DNA of 25,275 nucleotides from DASULK01 sp036381835 (GTDB lineage: Bacteria; Actinomycetota; Actinomycetes; Mycobacteriales; Micromonosporaceae), in contig DASVCA010000091.1 of assembly GCA_036381835.1 (NCBI GenBank), forward strand, positions 1 through 25,275. The letters are read 5' to 3'. Shown here in pieces: positions 13,926 to 21,962 of this stretch. The position numbers and the translations under genes were made by a program. The notes below the pieces were generated by a model. The model worked only from the letters and a program-made list of their open reading frames with translations, was not told the DNA's origin and ran no database searches. The number at the start of each line of letters is the position of its first letter. Position 1 is the stretch's first letter.

Positions 13926-15182
13926 ATGGCCATATCTCGTCGCCCAATGCTCGCGGCGGCGCTCGCCCTCGCGCTGGGTCCGGCCCTCACCGTCGCCGTC
14001 ACCTCATCCCCGACCGCGGCGAGTCTGCCGACCGCCGCGGTCGCCATCGGCGACAGCTTCATCAGCGGTGAGGGGGCCGGCGACTACGTCCCGGTCGTCG
14101 ACATCAACGGCGTCGCGCAGACCTTCCCCGGCTGGTCGGCGCCGAACAGCAACGCGTTCTTCTGCCACCGCTCCGCGAACGCCTCCATCCACCAGGCGAA
14201 CCTGCCGGGCATCCAGGCACGGTTCAACCTCGCCTGCTCCGGCGGCCAGCCGCACGACATCGCCAACCCCTCCGCCGACCGGACCGGCGGGCGGCTGGTG
14301 GCCGCGCAGCTCGACCAGCTACGGGCCGTGGCGCAGACCCACGACATCGACCTGGTCCTCGTCGGTCTCGGCTCCAACAACAGCTCCTTCACCTTCGGCG
14401 ACGTCGCCTCGGAGTGCGCCAACCGGTTCATCGCCGACGCCTGGACCGGCTGGTGGGAGTTCTGGGCGTACCTGGGCGGCCCCGTCGAGCAGGATCCCTG
14501 CACGGACGACGACCTGGCCACCGCGGCCGAGTGGGCCGCGGCGCAAGCCGAGACCATCGCCGCCATCCGCCAACTGCTCACCACCCTCGACGAGATCGAC
14601 GCCGACGGCCGTCACCGCGTCGTTTTCCAGGACTACACCAACCCGCTGCCGTTCGACTTCACCGACAAGTTCTACAGCGAGGACGGGCGCACCGACACCC
14701 GCGACAAGTTCCGGGCGCTCGGCTCCGAGCGCTACACCGGCGGCTGCCCCGTCCACCGGGCCAGCCTGGCCCCCGGCCACCGGTTCTCCGCCGGTCTCGG
14801 CAACCTCGTGCACACCGTCTACACCACGATGGCGGCCGAGTTCCCGAACGCCGACCTGGTGTACCTCAACGTGCAGCGCGCCTTCGACGGTGCCCGGCTC
14901 TGTGAGATGGACGCCAGCCCCGTCGGCGCCCTCGCCACCCCCATCCGCCTGCAGGACGGCCCGAGCGGGGTCTTCGTGACCAGCCTGTCCGGCTACGACA
15001 AGTTCGACATCCAGCGGATCGCCAACACCTGCGTGACCTACTTCCAGACCTGCCAGGAGTCGTGGCACCCCAACGCCGCCGGCCACGCGGTGCTCGGCCA
15101 GTGCCTGGCCGCGGCCGCCGCCACCACCAACCGCACCCTCGCCTGCGTCCGCTCCAGCAACGGCGCCATCACCACGAGTTAG
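13926..15182 (+). CDS. secreted SGNH/GDSL-type hydrolase
   Basis: A 418-residue exported esterase or lipase of the SGNH superfamily. A signal peptide covers about residues 1-32 (MAISRRPMLAAALALALGPA onward). Block I is AIGDSFISGEGA with nucleophile Ser44; LVLVGLGSNNSSF occupies the block III position, reading GSNN instead of the usual GGND; ESWHPNAAGH near 378-387 gives catalytic His381, with Glu rather than Asp three residues earlier. Several cysteines suggest disulfides. The ATG at 13926 has GGAGAG upstream; the frame extends 23 codons further, through an AT-rich stretch (13876-13915) that is more likely the promoter. Substrate is unknown; actinobacterial relatives act on lipid or acetyl esters. 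Confidence 0.87.
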   Translation: MAISRRPMLAAALALALGPALTVAVTSSPTAASLPTAAVAIGDSFISGEGAGDYVPVVDINGVAQTFPGWSAPNSNAFFCHRSANASIHQANLPGIQARFNLACSGGQPHDIANPSADRTGGRLVAAQLDQLRAVAQTHDIDLVLVGLGSNNSSFTFGDVASECANRFIADAWTGWWEFWAYLGGPVEQDPCTDDDLATAAEWAAAQAETIAAIRQLLTTLDEIDADGRHRVVFQDYTNPLPFDFTDKFYSEDGRTDTRDKFRALGSERYTGGCPVHRASLAPGHRFSAGLGNLVHTVYTTMAAEFPNADLVYLNVQRAFDGARLCEMDASPVGALATPIRLQDGPSGVFVTSLSGYDKFDIQRIANTCVTYFQTCQESWHPNAAGHAVLGQCLAAAAATTNRTLACVRSSNGAITTS

Positions 15183-15233
15183 CCGACGAGCCCCCGCGAC
15201 CAGGGTGGGCGGCCCGTCACCACCGTGGTCCCG

Positions 15234-15266
15234 GCCCGCCCGGCCAAGAGGATGTGCCGGGCGGGC
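15234..15266 (+). terminator. GC-rich hairpin terminator after the SGNH hydrolase
   Basis: GCCCGCCCGGC at 15234-15244 and its perfect complement at 15256-15266 make an 11-bp stem around an 11-base loop, 52 bases after the stop codon. It lies in front of the next gene on the same strand and should separate the two transcripts. No T-tract. Confidence 0.6.
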
Positions 15267-15288
15267 TGCGGGCTGAGAGACTGCTCTG

Positions 15289-16461
15289 ATGGCCGAAGAC
15301 CGCTCGTACGACGTCGTCCTGTTCGGCGCCACCGGCTTCACCGGCGCGCTGACCGCCGAATACCTGGCCCGACACGCACCCGCGACGCTGCGTTGGGCGA
15401 TCGCCGGCCGAGACGCCGGCCGGCTCGTGGCGCTGCGGGACCGACTCGCGCAGCTCAACCCGGCGGCGGCCGGGTTGCCGCTGCTCACCGCCGACGTGAC
15501 CGACCCGGCCTCCCTGCGTCGACTGGCGGAAAGCAGCCGGGTGGTCGCCACCACCGTCGGCCCCTTCATCGAGTACGGCGAGCCGCTCGTCGCCGCCTGC
15601 GCCGACGCGGGCACCGACTATCTAGACATCGCCGGAGAGCCGGAGTTCGTGGACCTGATGTACCTGCGCCACCACGACCGCGCGGTCGCCACCGGCGCGC
15701 GGCTGGTGCACGCCTGCGGATTCGACTCGGTCCCGCACGATCTGGGCGTCTACTTCACCGTACGGCGGCTCGGCCCGGACACGCCGATTACCGTGGACGG
15801 CTTCGTCCGGGTCGGGGCCGGCTTCTCCGCCGGGACGTACCACTCGGCGCTGACCGCCCTCGCCCGCCGCCGGCAGGCGGAGGCGGCGGCCCGGGCCCGC
15901 CGGGCGGCCGAACCCCGTCCGACCGACCGGCGGGTCCGCGCGGTGCCCGGCCGACCGGCCCGCCGCCCGGACCTCGACGCCTGGGTGTTGCCGCTGCCGA
16001 CCATCGACCCGCTGATCGTGCGCCGCTCCGCCGCCGCCTGCCCCGAGTACGGCCCGGACTTCCGCTACCGGCACTTCGTGGCGGTCGGACGCCTGCCGAC
16101 GGTGCTCGCCGGGGTGGCCGGGCTCGCCGGCCTGGCGGCGTTGGTGCGGATCCCACCGGCCCGCCGGTGGCTGATGTCCCGGGTCGCCCCCGGGCAGGGG
16201 CCGTCGGCCGAGCGGCGGGCGCGGTCATGGTTCACCGTGCGGTTCGTCGGTACGGCCGGCGACCGGCGGGTGGTGACCGAGGTGGCCGGCGGGGATCCCG
16301 GATACGACGAGACGGCGAAGATGCTCGCCGAATCGGCGATGTGCCTGGCGTCGGACGGCCTGCCACCGACGTCGGGGCAGGTCACCCCGGTGATCGCCAT
16401 GGGCGAGGCGCTGCTCGCGCGGCTCATGCGGGCCGGGATCTCCTTCCGCGTCCTGACCTGA
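15289..16461 (+). CDS. saccharopine dehydrogenase-like / trans-acting enoyl reductase family protein
   Basis: A 390-residue NAD(P)-binding protein. The Rossmann motif VVLFGATGFTGALTAEYLARH is at residues 9-29, followed by WAIAGRDAGRL, the VVATTVGPFIEYGEPLVAAC block and HACGFDSVPHDLGV, all typical of the saccharopine dehydrogenase-like family. It includes mycobacterial trans-acting enoyl reductases of phthiocerol lipid synthesis, though most members act on unknown lipid or terpenoid substrates. A short hydrophobic stretch near residue 270 (LAGVAGLAGLAALV) resembles the membrane-associated part of eukaryotic SCCPDH relatives. The start has only a weak GAGAG upstream. There is no polyketide or lipid cluster around it. 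Confidence 0.8.
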   Translation: MAEDRSYDVVLFGATGFTGALTAEYLARHAPATLRWAIAGRDAGRLVALRDRLAQLNPAAAGLPLLTADVTDPASLRRLAESSRVVATTVGPFIEYGEPLVAACADAGTDYLDIAGEPEFVDLMYLRHHDRAVATGARLVHACGFDSVPHDLGVYFTVRRLGPDTPITVDGFVRVGAGFSAGTYHSALTALARRRQAEAAARARRAAEPRPTDRRVRAVPGRPARRPDLDAWVLPLPTIDPLIVRRSAAACPEYGPDFRYRHFVAVGRLPTVLAGVAGLAGLAALVRIPPARRWLMSRVAPGQGPSAERRARSWFTVRFVGTAGDRRVVTEVAGGDPGYDETAKMLAESAMCLASDGLPPTSGQVTPVIAMGEALLARLMRAGISFRVLT

Positions 16462-16495
16462 GTCCGCGGTCGCGTCCGGCGCCGACTGCCGACTC

Positions 16496-16575
16496 GAGCA
16501 CCTCCTCGACCGCGCTGTCCAACAGCGACCGGTCCTTGTCCAGCTGCTCCCACTGGTCCGGGTGGGCGAGCAGGG
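16496..16575 (-). pseudogene. 80-bp cytochrome P450 gene fragment (paralogous scar)
   Basis: These 80 bases match 17714-17793, inside the intact P450 gene, at 77 of 80 positions and in the same orientation. On the minus strand they encode LLAHPDQWEQLDKDRSLLDS followed by AVEEVL, corresponding to P450 residues about 290-316. Of the three differences one is silent and two change residues (Arg to Gln, Met to Val). Similarity stops abruptly at both ends; the right end abuts an AT-rich segment. It is the remnant of a second P450 copy or a short duplication. Confidence 0.85.
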
Positions 16576-16646
16576 ATAATAGGAATATTTACGTCTTCGC
16601 CTTATGTCCTAAATGTCGGAAGGTTTTTTGTCCGGACGGGAATTAA
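16576..16646 (+). other. AT-rich segment between the P450 fragment and the caspase-like gene
   Basis: This stretch is far lower in GC than its surroundings and begins exactly where similarity to the P450 gene ends. It contains AATATTTACGT, one base different from the AATATTTATGT upstream of the subtilase gene. It probably includes the promoter of the following gene or marks a recombination junction. No clear -35/-10 pair was found, and 16647-16714 holds only the ribosome-binding site. Confidence 0.4.
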
Positions 16647-16714
16647 CGGCTCGGAGGATCCCCGGGGCACCGCCGGAGGCCATAGCATCCCTAACCGCGA
16701 CGGAAGGAGGACGC

Positions 16715-17344
16715 GTGGCCAAGGGCGGCGGGGTGTTCTGCGTCGAGGGTCAGTGGCACCGGGACCTCAACGCGCGGGAATCCGTGCTGCCGATCCTGGA
16801 ACTGCTCGAACGCCTCGGTCGGATCCGGTTCATCCATAAGGACGTGGCGACCGGCCGTGAGCTGCACTACTACCTCGACCGCTGGCTGCTCAAGCAGTAC
16901 ACCGACTACCGTGTCGGCTTCTTCGCGATGCACGGCGAGCCCACCCGGCTCTACGTCACCGACCGGGAGTCCGTCGACCTCGACGACGTCGCCACCTGGA
17001 TGGCTGGCCGGTGCGAGGGCAAACGGCTCTACTTCGGGAGCTGTTCCGTCCTGCGGGCCTCCGACGCCAGGTTGCAGAAGTTCCTCACCGAGACGGGGGC
17101 CGCGATGATCTGCGGTTACACCCGCGTCGTCGACTGGGTAGAGTCCGCAGCCTTCGAGACCGTACTGCTCGACGTGCTCGCCAACGGCGCACACATCGAC
17201 GCCGCCGAACGGCGCCTGCGCTCGGCGCAGTGGGCGCCGCTCGCGGCGTACCTCGGATTCCGCATCGTCTACGCCAACGGCCGCGCCTGGCGTCCGGCCC
17301 CTGTCCAAAAGATTCCGGCGCAGGTGCCGGCGCACGACGGGTGA
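16715..17344 (+). CDS. uncharacterised protein with caspase/CHAT-like His and Cys motifs
   Basis: A 209-residue protein that I cannot assign to a characterised family; it resembles an actinobacterial domain of unknown function (DUF6642, from memory). A hydrophobic strand ends in GFFAMHGEP (His73), a second in KRLYFGSCSVL (Cys110), and TGAAMICGYTRVVDWVESAA follows. This order - strand-HG, strand-SC, then a GA-rich strand and an acidic, aromatic loop - is that of the caspase/CHAT cysteine-peptidase fold, so a His-Cys dyad is inferred. No repeat or sensor domain is attached. The GTG at 16715 has GGAAGGAGG just upstream; the open frame runs 34 codons further without homology. It converges with the P450 gene, six bases apart. 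Confidence 0.7.
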   Translation: MAKGGGVFCVEGQWHRDLNARESVLPILELLERLGRIRFIHKDVATGRELHYYLDRWLLKQYTDYRVGFFAMHGEPTRLYVTDRESVDLDDVATWMAGRCEGKRLYFGSCSVLRASDARLQKFLTETGAAMICGYTRVVDWVESAAFETVLLDVLANGAHIDAAERRLRSAQWAPLAAYLGFRIVYANGRAWRPAPVQKIPAQVPAHDG

Positions 17345-17350
17345 CCGTTG

Positions 17351-18661
17351 TCAGCGCAGGGTGAACCGGACCGGCAGGCGTTTGAGACCGTTCTGGAAGT
17401 TCGACCGCAGGCGGACCGGCTCGCCGGCCGGCTCGACCGCGGAGAACCGTTCCAGCAGCGCCGTGAACATCGCCCGCATCTGGTGGCGACCCAGCGCCGC
17501 CCCGAGACAGAAGTGCGGGCCGTGTCCGAACGACAGGTGATCGTTCGGGAAGCGGCCGATGTCGAACACGTCGGGGTCGGGGAACACCCGGGGATCCCGG
17601 TTGGCGCTGGCGAAGTAGACCACCACCTTGTCGCCGGCCTTGATGTCCACCCCGCCGAGGGTGGTGTCCGTGGTGGCGGTCCGCCGGAAATGGATCACCG
17701 GCGTCCACCAGCGGAGCATCTCCTCGACCGCGCTGTCCAGCAGCGACCGGTCCTTGTCCAGCCGCTCCCACTGGTCCGGGTGGGCGAGCAGGGCCGCCAA
17801 GCCGCCCGGGATGCCGTTGCGCAACGTCTCGTTGCCGGCCACCGCGAACAGCCAGAACAGGTTCTCGAACTCCTCGACGCTGACCCGACCGCCCTCGTCG
17901 TCGACCTGCTGCAGCAGGATCGACATGACGTCGTTGCCCGGGTGGCGACGCTTGTGGGCGGCGAGTTCGTGCGCGTACGCGTACAGGTCCGGGATGCCGT
18001 CGCGGGTACGCGGGTCGGGCATCCGCCCGTCGGCGTCCGGTTTCGGCCGCACCCGCAGCGCCGCCTGCGCCATCGGGGTGGTGGCCGTCATCGTGGAGGC
18101 GAGATTGCTGCTGCGGTACTCCGGATCCTGGTAGCCGATCACCCGGTTCGCCCAGTCGAACATGAGGTAGCGGTCCGACTCGGGCACCCCGAGGATGTCT
18201 GCCAACGTCCACAGCGGCAGGTCGGCGGCGAGCTTGACGAAGTCGGTCAACCCGTCGTCCGGCACTGCGGCGACCAGCTGGCGCGCCCGGGCGTCGATGC
18301 GGTCCTGCAACGCCGCCACCGCGCGCGGTGTGAACGCCTTGGTGAGCAGGCCCCGCAGCCGGCTGTGCTCGGGCGGATCCATGTTGAGCATCATCCGCCG
18401 CACGTACGCCAGATCCTCCGGGGTGGCCGGGTCACGGATCTGGGTCGCCCCCAGATATGAGCTGAACACCTTCGGGTTGCGCAGCACCGCCTTCACGTCC
18501 GCGTGCCGCCACACCGCCCAGAAGCCCGGGCCGGCCGGCCACGAGTCCACCGCCGGCTCCGGCACCCAGGAGACCGGGGCGGCCTCCCGCAGCCGGGCGA
18601 ACTCCGCGTGCGGCACCCGCTCGACGTAGGTGTCGGGGTCGAAGATGACAGTGCTGTCCAC
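17351..18661 (-). CDS. cytochrome P450 monooxygenase
   Basis: A 436-residue soluble bacterial P450. The I-helix motif is AGNETLRN (275-282) with the acid-threonine pair intact but Leu where Thr or Ser often follows, the K-helix ExxR is EMLR at 314-317, and the heme loop is FGHGPHFCLGAALG with ligand Cys385. MMLNMDPPEHSRLRGLL near 90-106 resembles CYP125/CYP142/CYP124-type enzymes that oxidise terminal carbons of steroids and branched lipids, but this is not a firm subfamily call. The GTG start has GGGAGG five bases upstream. It is divergent from a LivJ-type importer gene (174 bases between starts), so it may oxidise the imported substrate. No ferredoxin gene is adjacent. Confidence 0.93.
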   Translation of the reverse strand: MDSTVIFDPDTYVERVPHAEFARLREAAPVSWVPEPAVDSWPAGPGFWAVWRHADVKAVLRNPKVFSSYLGATQIRDPATPEDLAYVRRMMLNMDPPEHSRLRGLLTKAFTPRAVAALQDRIDARARQLVAAVPDDGLTDFVKLAADLPLWTLADILGVPESDRYLMFDWANRVIGYQDPEYRSSNLASTMTATTPMAQAALRVRPKPDADGRMPDPRTRDGIPDLYAYAHELAAHKRRHPGNDVMSILLQQVDDEGGRVSVEEFENLFWLFAVAGNETLRNGIPGGLAALLAHPDQWERLDKDRSLLDSAVEEMLRWWTPVIHFRRTATTDTTLGGVDIKAGDKVVVYFASANRDPRVFPDPDVFDIGRFPNDHLSFGHGPHFCLGAALGRHQMRAMFTALLERFSAVEPAGEPVRLRSNFQNGLKRLPVRFTLR

Positions 18662-18835
18662 GGATCCTCCCGCGTGTCGAGCGTACGGGTGGCTGCGAGC
18701 CTAGCGCCCGATGGCCGGATTGGGCAGCTACCAGTGGCCCATCCGGTGCGTGACGGGTCTTGACGCCTACGTGATCAACGTGTTTCATGCTCCCGACCAA
18801 GTGATCTCAAAATTTCTGCGCCTGGGGAGGCATGG

Positions 18836-20017
18836 ATGGCTCGACGCAGTCGACACGCAGTCGCGGCGGTGCTCGCCGCTTCGCTCATGACCACCGCCTG
18901 CGCCGCCGCCGAGGAGGGCGCGTCGACGTCGGAGGACGAGATCCCGATCGGGGTCAGCATCGAGCTGTCCGGACCGGCGCAGGTGCAGGGTGAGGCGTAC
19001 CAGAACGCGCTGCGGTTGGAAGCGGAGCGGATCAACGCCGAAGGCGTGAAGGTCGGCGACAAGACCTACAAGATCAACCTGATCATCCGGGACAACAAGA
19101 GCGATCCCACCGAGTCGCTGCAGGTCGTCAAGTCGATGATCGACAACGACAAGGTGGCGGCGATCGTCGGCGGCGGTTCATCGCCGACCACCATGTCCGT
19201 CGTGGACACCGTGGAGAGCCGCGGGGTTCCGCTGGTCTCCATGGGCTCGTCGAACGCCATCGTGTCGCCCATCGACAAGCGGCAGTTCGTGTTCAAGACG
19301 CCGGCCAACACCGGGCTCATCGTCGACACGATGATCGAGGAGTTCCAGCGGCAGAACATCAAGAAGGTCGCCCTGCTGTCGGTGGACAACGCGTACGGCC
19401 AGGCGGGTGTCGGTGCCTTCGACGCGGCGGCCAAGGCGGGCCGGCTGGAGCTCGTCGCGAAGGAGAAGTTCACCGACAAGGACAAGGACTTCACCGTCCA
19501 GGTGACCAAGCTGATCGCGGCGAAGCCGGACGCGATCGTCGTGTGGGCGATCCCGCCGGGCTCCACCATCGCGGCGAAGAACATCAAGACCAGCGGGTTC
19601 GCCGGCAAGGTCTTCTTCGACGCGGGCGCCGGCGCCGAACTGTTCATCAAGGGCGCGGGCGCCGAGTCCGAGGGCATGTTCATGGTGCACCCGAAGATCC
19701 TCGCGGGGGCGCAGATCCCCGGCTACACCCCGGCCGAGAAGGTGCAGCGCGAATTCTTCGACGAGTACACCGCCAAGTACGGCAACTTCTCCGGCTTCGC
19801 CCCGTACGCGGCGGACGCGCTGCGGCTCATCGTCGCCGCAATCGAGAAGGCCGGCAGCACCGACCGCAAGGCCATCCGCGACGCGATGGAGACACTCGCC
19901 TACGACGGCGTCACCGGGCGGTACGAGTTCTCCACCGAGAACCACGGCGGGGTGATCAAGGACTCGTTGGCCCTGCTGGTCGTGCGGGACGGCGTCTGGG
20001 TTCCGGCCGGCAGTTAG
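18836..20017 (+). CDS. branched-chain amino acid-type ABC importer, substrate-binding lipoprotein
   Basis: A 393-residue periplasmic-binding-fold protein of the LivJ/LivK type (class I, type 1). A lipoprotein signal peptide ends at SLMTTAC, with Cys22 as the lipid anchor, although Thr at -3 is less usual than Leu. Next are IPIGVSIELSGPAQVQGEAY, the VAAIVGGGSSPTTMSV hinge region and LLSVDNAYGQAGVGAFDAA. Family ligands include branched-chain amino acids, amides, urea and aromatic acids. It is the first gene of a complete five-gene importer. The ATG at 18836 has GGGGAGG upstream; another ATG lies four bases earlier out of frame. TTGACG (18760-18765) and TTTCAT, 17 bases apart, are a weak promoter candidate. 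Confidence 0.92.
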   Translation: MARRSRHAVAAVLAASLMTTACAAAEEGASTSEDEIPIGVSIELSGPAQVQGEAYQNALRLEAERINAEGVKVGDKTYKINLIIRDNKSDPTESLQVVKSMIDNDKVAAIVGGGSSPTTMSVVDTVESRGVPLVSMGSSNAIVSPIDKRQFVFKTPANTGLIVDTMIEEFQRQNIKKVALLSVDNAYGQAGVGAFDAAAKAGRLELVAKEKFTDKDKDFTVQVTKLIAAKPDAIVVWAIPPGSTIAAKNIKTSGFAGKVFFDAGAGAELFIKGAGAESEGMFMVHPKILAGAQIPGYTPAEKVQREFFDEYTAKYGNFSGFAPYAADALRLIVAAIEKAGSTDRKAIRDAMETLAYDGVTGRYEFSTENHGGVIKDSLALLVVRDGVWVPAGS

Positions 20018-20019
20018 CC

Positions 20020-20889
20020 ATGGCGGAGTTCTTCCAGTTCGTGGTGACCGGGCTCGCCACCGGCGCGATGTACGCGCTGGTCGGGCTCGGCATCGCGCTG
20101 GTCTTCCAGGTCACCGGGGTGATCAACTTCGCCCAGGGGCACTTCGTGATGCTCGGCGCGCTGACCTTCGCCATCCTGGCCGAAAGCGGCGTCGCCCCGC
20201 TGCCGGCCGCGGCGCTCGCCCTGGCCGGCACCACCATGGTCGGGTTCCTGCTGGACCGGCTGGTGATCGCACCCGCGCGCAACCAGCCGACCGACCGGCT
20301 GATCATCCTCACCATCGGGGCGTCGATCGTGATCGAAGGCGTCACCCTGGTCGCGTTCGGCACCCAACCCCGGGCCGCCGAACCGTTCAGCCCCGGCGTG
20401 CTGCGCATCGGCGGGGTCAGCCTGGAACGCCAATACCTGTGGGTGGCGGGTGCGGCGGCGGTCGCCGTGGCCGCCGTCTGGTTCTTCCTCACCCGGACCA
20501 CCCTCGGCAAGGCGATGCGCGGTGTGGCCATGGACCGGGAGGCCGCCCGGCTGATGGGCATCTCACCCAGCCGCATGTCGCTGCTGGTCTTCACGCTCGC
20601 CGCGGCGCTCGCCGCACTCGGTGGAGTGGCGCTTGCGCCGATCCAGCACCCCGACCCCGGCATCGGGATCGCGCTCGGCCTCAAAGGGTTCACCGCCGCG
20701 GTCATCGGCGGGCTCGACTCGCCGGCCGGCGCCGTGGTCGGCGGGCTGCTGCTCGGCGTGGCCGAGGCGGTCGCGGCCGGCTACCTGCCCAGCGGCTACA
20801 AGGACGCGGTGGCCTACGGGGTGCTGATCCTGCTGCTGGTCGCGCGTCCGACCGGGCTGCTTCGCACGGTGAGGGCGGTCCGGGTATGA
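20020..20889 (+). CDS. livH: branched-chain amino acid-type ABC importer, LivH-like permease
   Basis: A 289-residue integral membrane permease. It begins MAEFFQFVVTGLATGAMYAL and contains GVINFAQGHFVMLGA near residue 40, the conserved LivH block. ARLMGISPSRMSLLVF near residue 180 is the coupling region that contacts the ATPase subunits. About eight hydrophobic helices are visible. It starts two bases after the binding-protein stop, and its own stop overlaps the next start as ATGA, so the genes are translationally linked. The open frame extends upstream through the binding-protein gene in another frame; that extension is spurious. Confidence 0.92.
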   Translation: MAEFFQFVVTGLATGAMYALVGLGIALVFQVTGVINFAQGHFVMLGALTFAILAESGVAPLPAAALALAGTTMVGFLLDRLVIAPARNQPTDRLIILTIGASIVIEGVTLVAFGTQPRAAEPFSPGVLRIGGVSLERQYLWVAGAAAVAVAAVWFFLTRTTLGKAMRGVAMDREAARLMGISPSRMSLLVFTLAAALAALGGVALAPIQHPDPGIGIALGLKGFTAAVIGGLDSPAGAVVGGLLLGVAEAVAAGYLPSGYKDAVAYGVLILLLVARPTGLLRTVRAVRV

Positions 20890-21962
20890 GACGACTGCTT
20901 CTCGGGTACGCGATCTTCGCGGCGATCCTCTACGCCATCCCGGGGATCTTCACCCGCGTCCACCCCTACACCATGTCCGACGGGGTGCAGATGGCGATCC
21001 TGGCCATCGCCGCGCTGGGGTTGATCCCCCTGACCGGCTACGCCAACCAGATCTCCCTCGGCCAGGCCGCCTTCTACGGCACCGGGGCGTACGCCTCGGC
21101 CATCCTCACCACCCACTCCGGCTGGAGCCCCTGGCTGGCGATGCTCGTCGGCGCGGCGCTCGCCGGCGGCGGCGCCTACCTGCTCGGGTTGTTCATCTTC
21201 CGCGTCAGCGGCCACTACCTCGCCCTGGCCACCATCGCGCTCGGCCTCGTCCTCGCGATCGTGGCCCGGCAGTTGGCCATCACCGGCGGATCCGAGGGCA
21301 TCCCCGGCGTCCCGTACCTGTCGCTGTTCGGTGTCGAGGTGGTCGGCGACGTCGACTACTACTACCTCACCGCGACGGCGCTGCTGCTCGCCACACTCGT
21401 CGTCGGGCTGGTGGTGCGCTCGTCGCTCGGCCGTTCGCTGACCGCCGTGGGGGACAGCGCCTTCGCCGCCGCCGCCAGCGGCATCGACATCGCCCGGTAC
21501 AAGCGGGTCGCGTTCGTGCTCGCCGCGGTGCTCGCCGCGGTGGCCGGCTCGCTCTACGCGCACTGGGTCACCTATATCGACGTGCACACCCTCGACCTGC
21601 TGCTGTCCATCCAGATGCTGATCGTCGTCGCGGTCGGCGGCATGCGCACGGTCTGGGGTGCGGCACTCGGATCGTTCATCGTCGTGTCGCTGGTCCGGTT
21701 CAGCAAGGAGTGGCTGCCCGCCCTGTCGGAGAAGGCCGGCGGCCAGGTCGAGATCGTCGCCTACGGCACGGCGTTGATCCTCGTGCTGCTATTCCTGCCC
21801 CGCGGCGTGGCCGGCGGGTTCGCGGACCTGTTCCACCGGCTGCGGTCCACCGCCGGTACCGCCCGGGAGCCGGCATCCGCCGTCGCGGCGGCCGGTGCCG
21901 GCACAGCCGAAGCGGCCCGGGAGATCGCGCAGGCCGGATCGCAACGGGGGGAGCGGCCGTGA
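20886..21962 (+). CDS. livM: branched-chain amino acid-type ABC importer, LivM-like permease
   Basis: A 358-residue permease partner of LivH. The diagnostic LTGYANQISLGQAAFYGTGA block lies near residue 50, RVSGHYLALATIALG follows near 105, and a coupling loop with SGIDIARYKRVAFVL near 200. Around nine hydrophobic helices are visible. The C-terminus has an Ala-rich, polar tail of about 40 residues after the last helix (FADLFHRL onward), which is longer than in many LivM proteins. It overlaps livH by four bases (ATGA) and the next ATPase gene by four bases (GTGA). Confidence 0.92.
   Translation: MRRLLLGYAIFAAILYAIPGIFTRVHPYTMSDGVQMAILAIAALGLIPLTGYANQISLGQAAFYGTGAYASAILTTHSGWSPWLAMLVGAALAGGGAYLLGLFIFRVSGHYLALATIALGLVLAIVARQLAITGGSEGIPGVPYLSLFGVEVVGDVDYYYLTATALLLATLVVGLVVRSSLGRSLTAVGDSAFAAAASGIDIARYKRVAFVLAAVLAAVAGSLYAHWVTYIDVHTLDLLLSIQMLIVVAVGGMRTVWGAALGSFIVVSLVRFSKEWLPALSEKAGGQVEIVAYGTALILVLLFLPRGVAGGFADLFHRLRSTAGTAREPASAVAAAGAGTAEAAREIAQAGSQRGERP

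Noticed and set aside
16576..16646. A forward frame ending in ALCPKCRKVFCPDGN, resembling a zinc-ribbon knuckle
   Set aside because: Only one CxxC pair is present, the frame upstream is the antisense of the P450 fragment, and no start or ribosome-binding site supports a separate gene.
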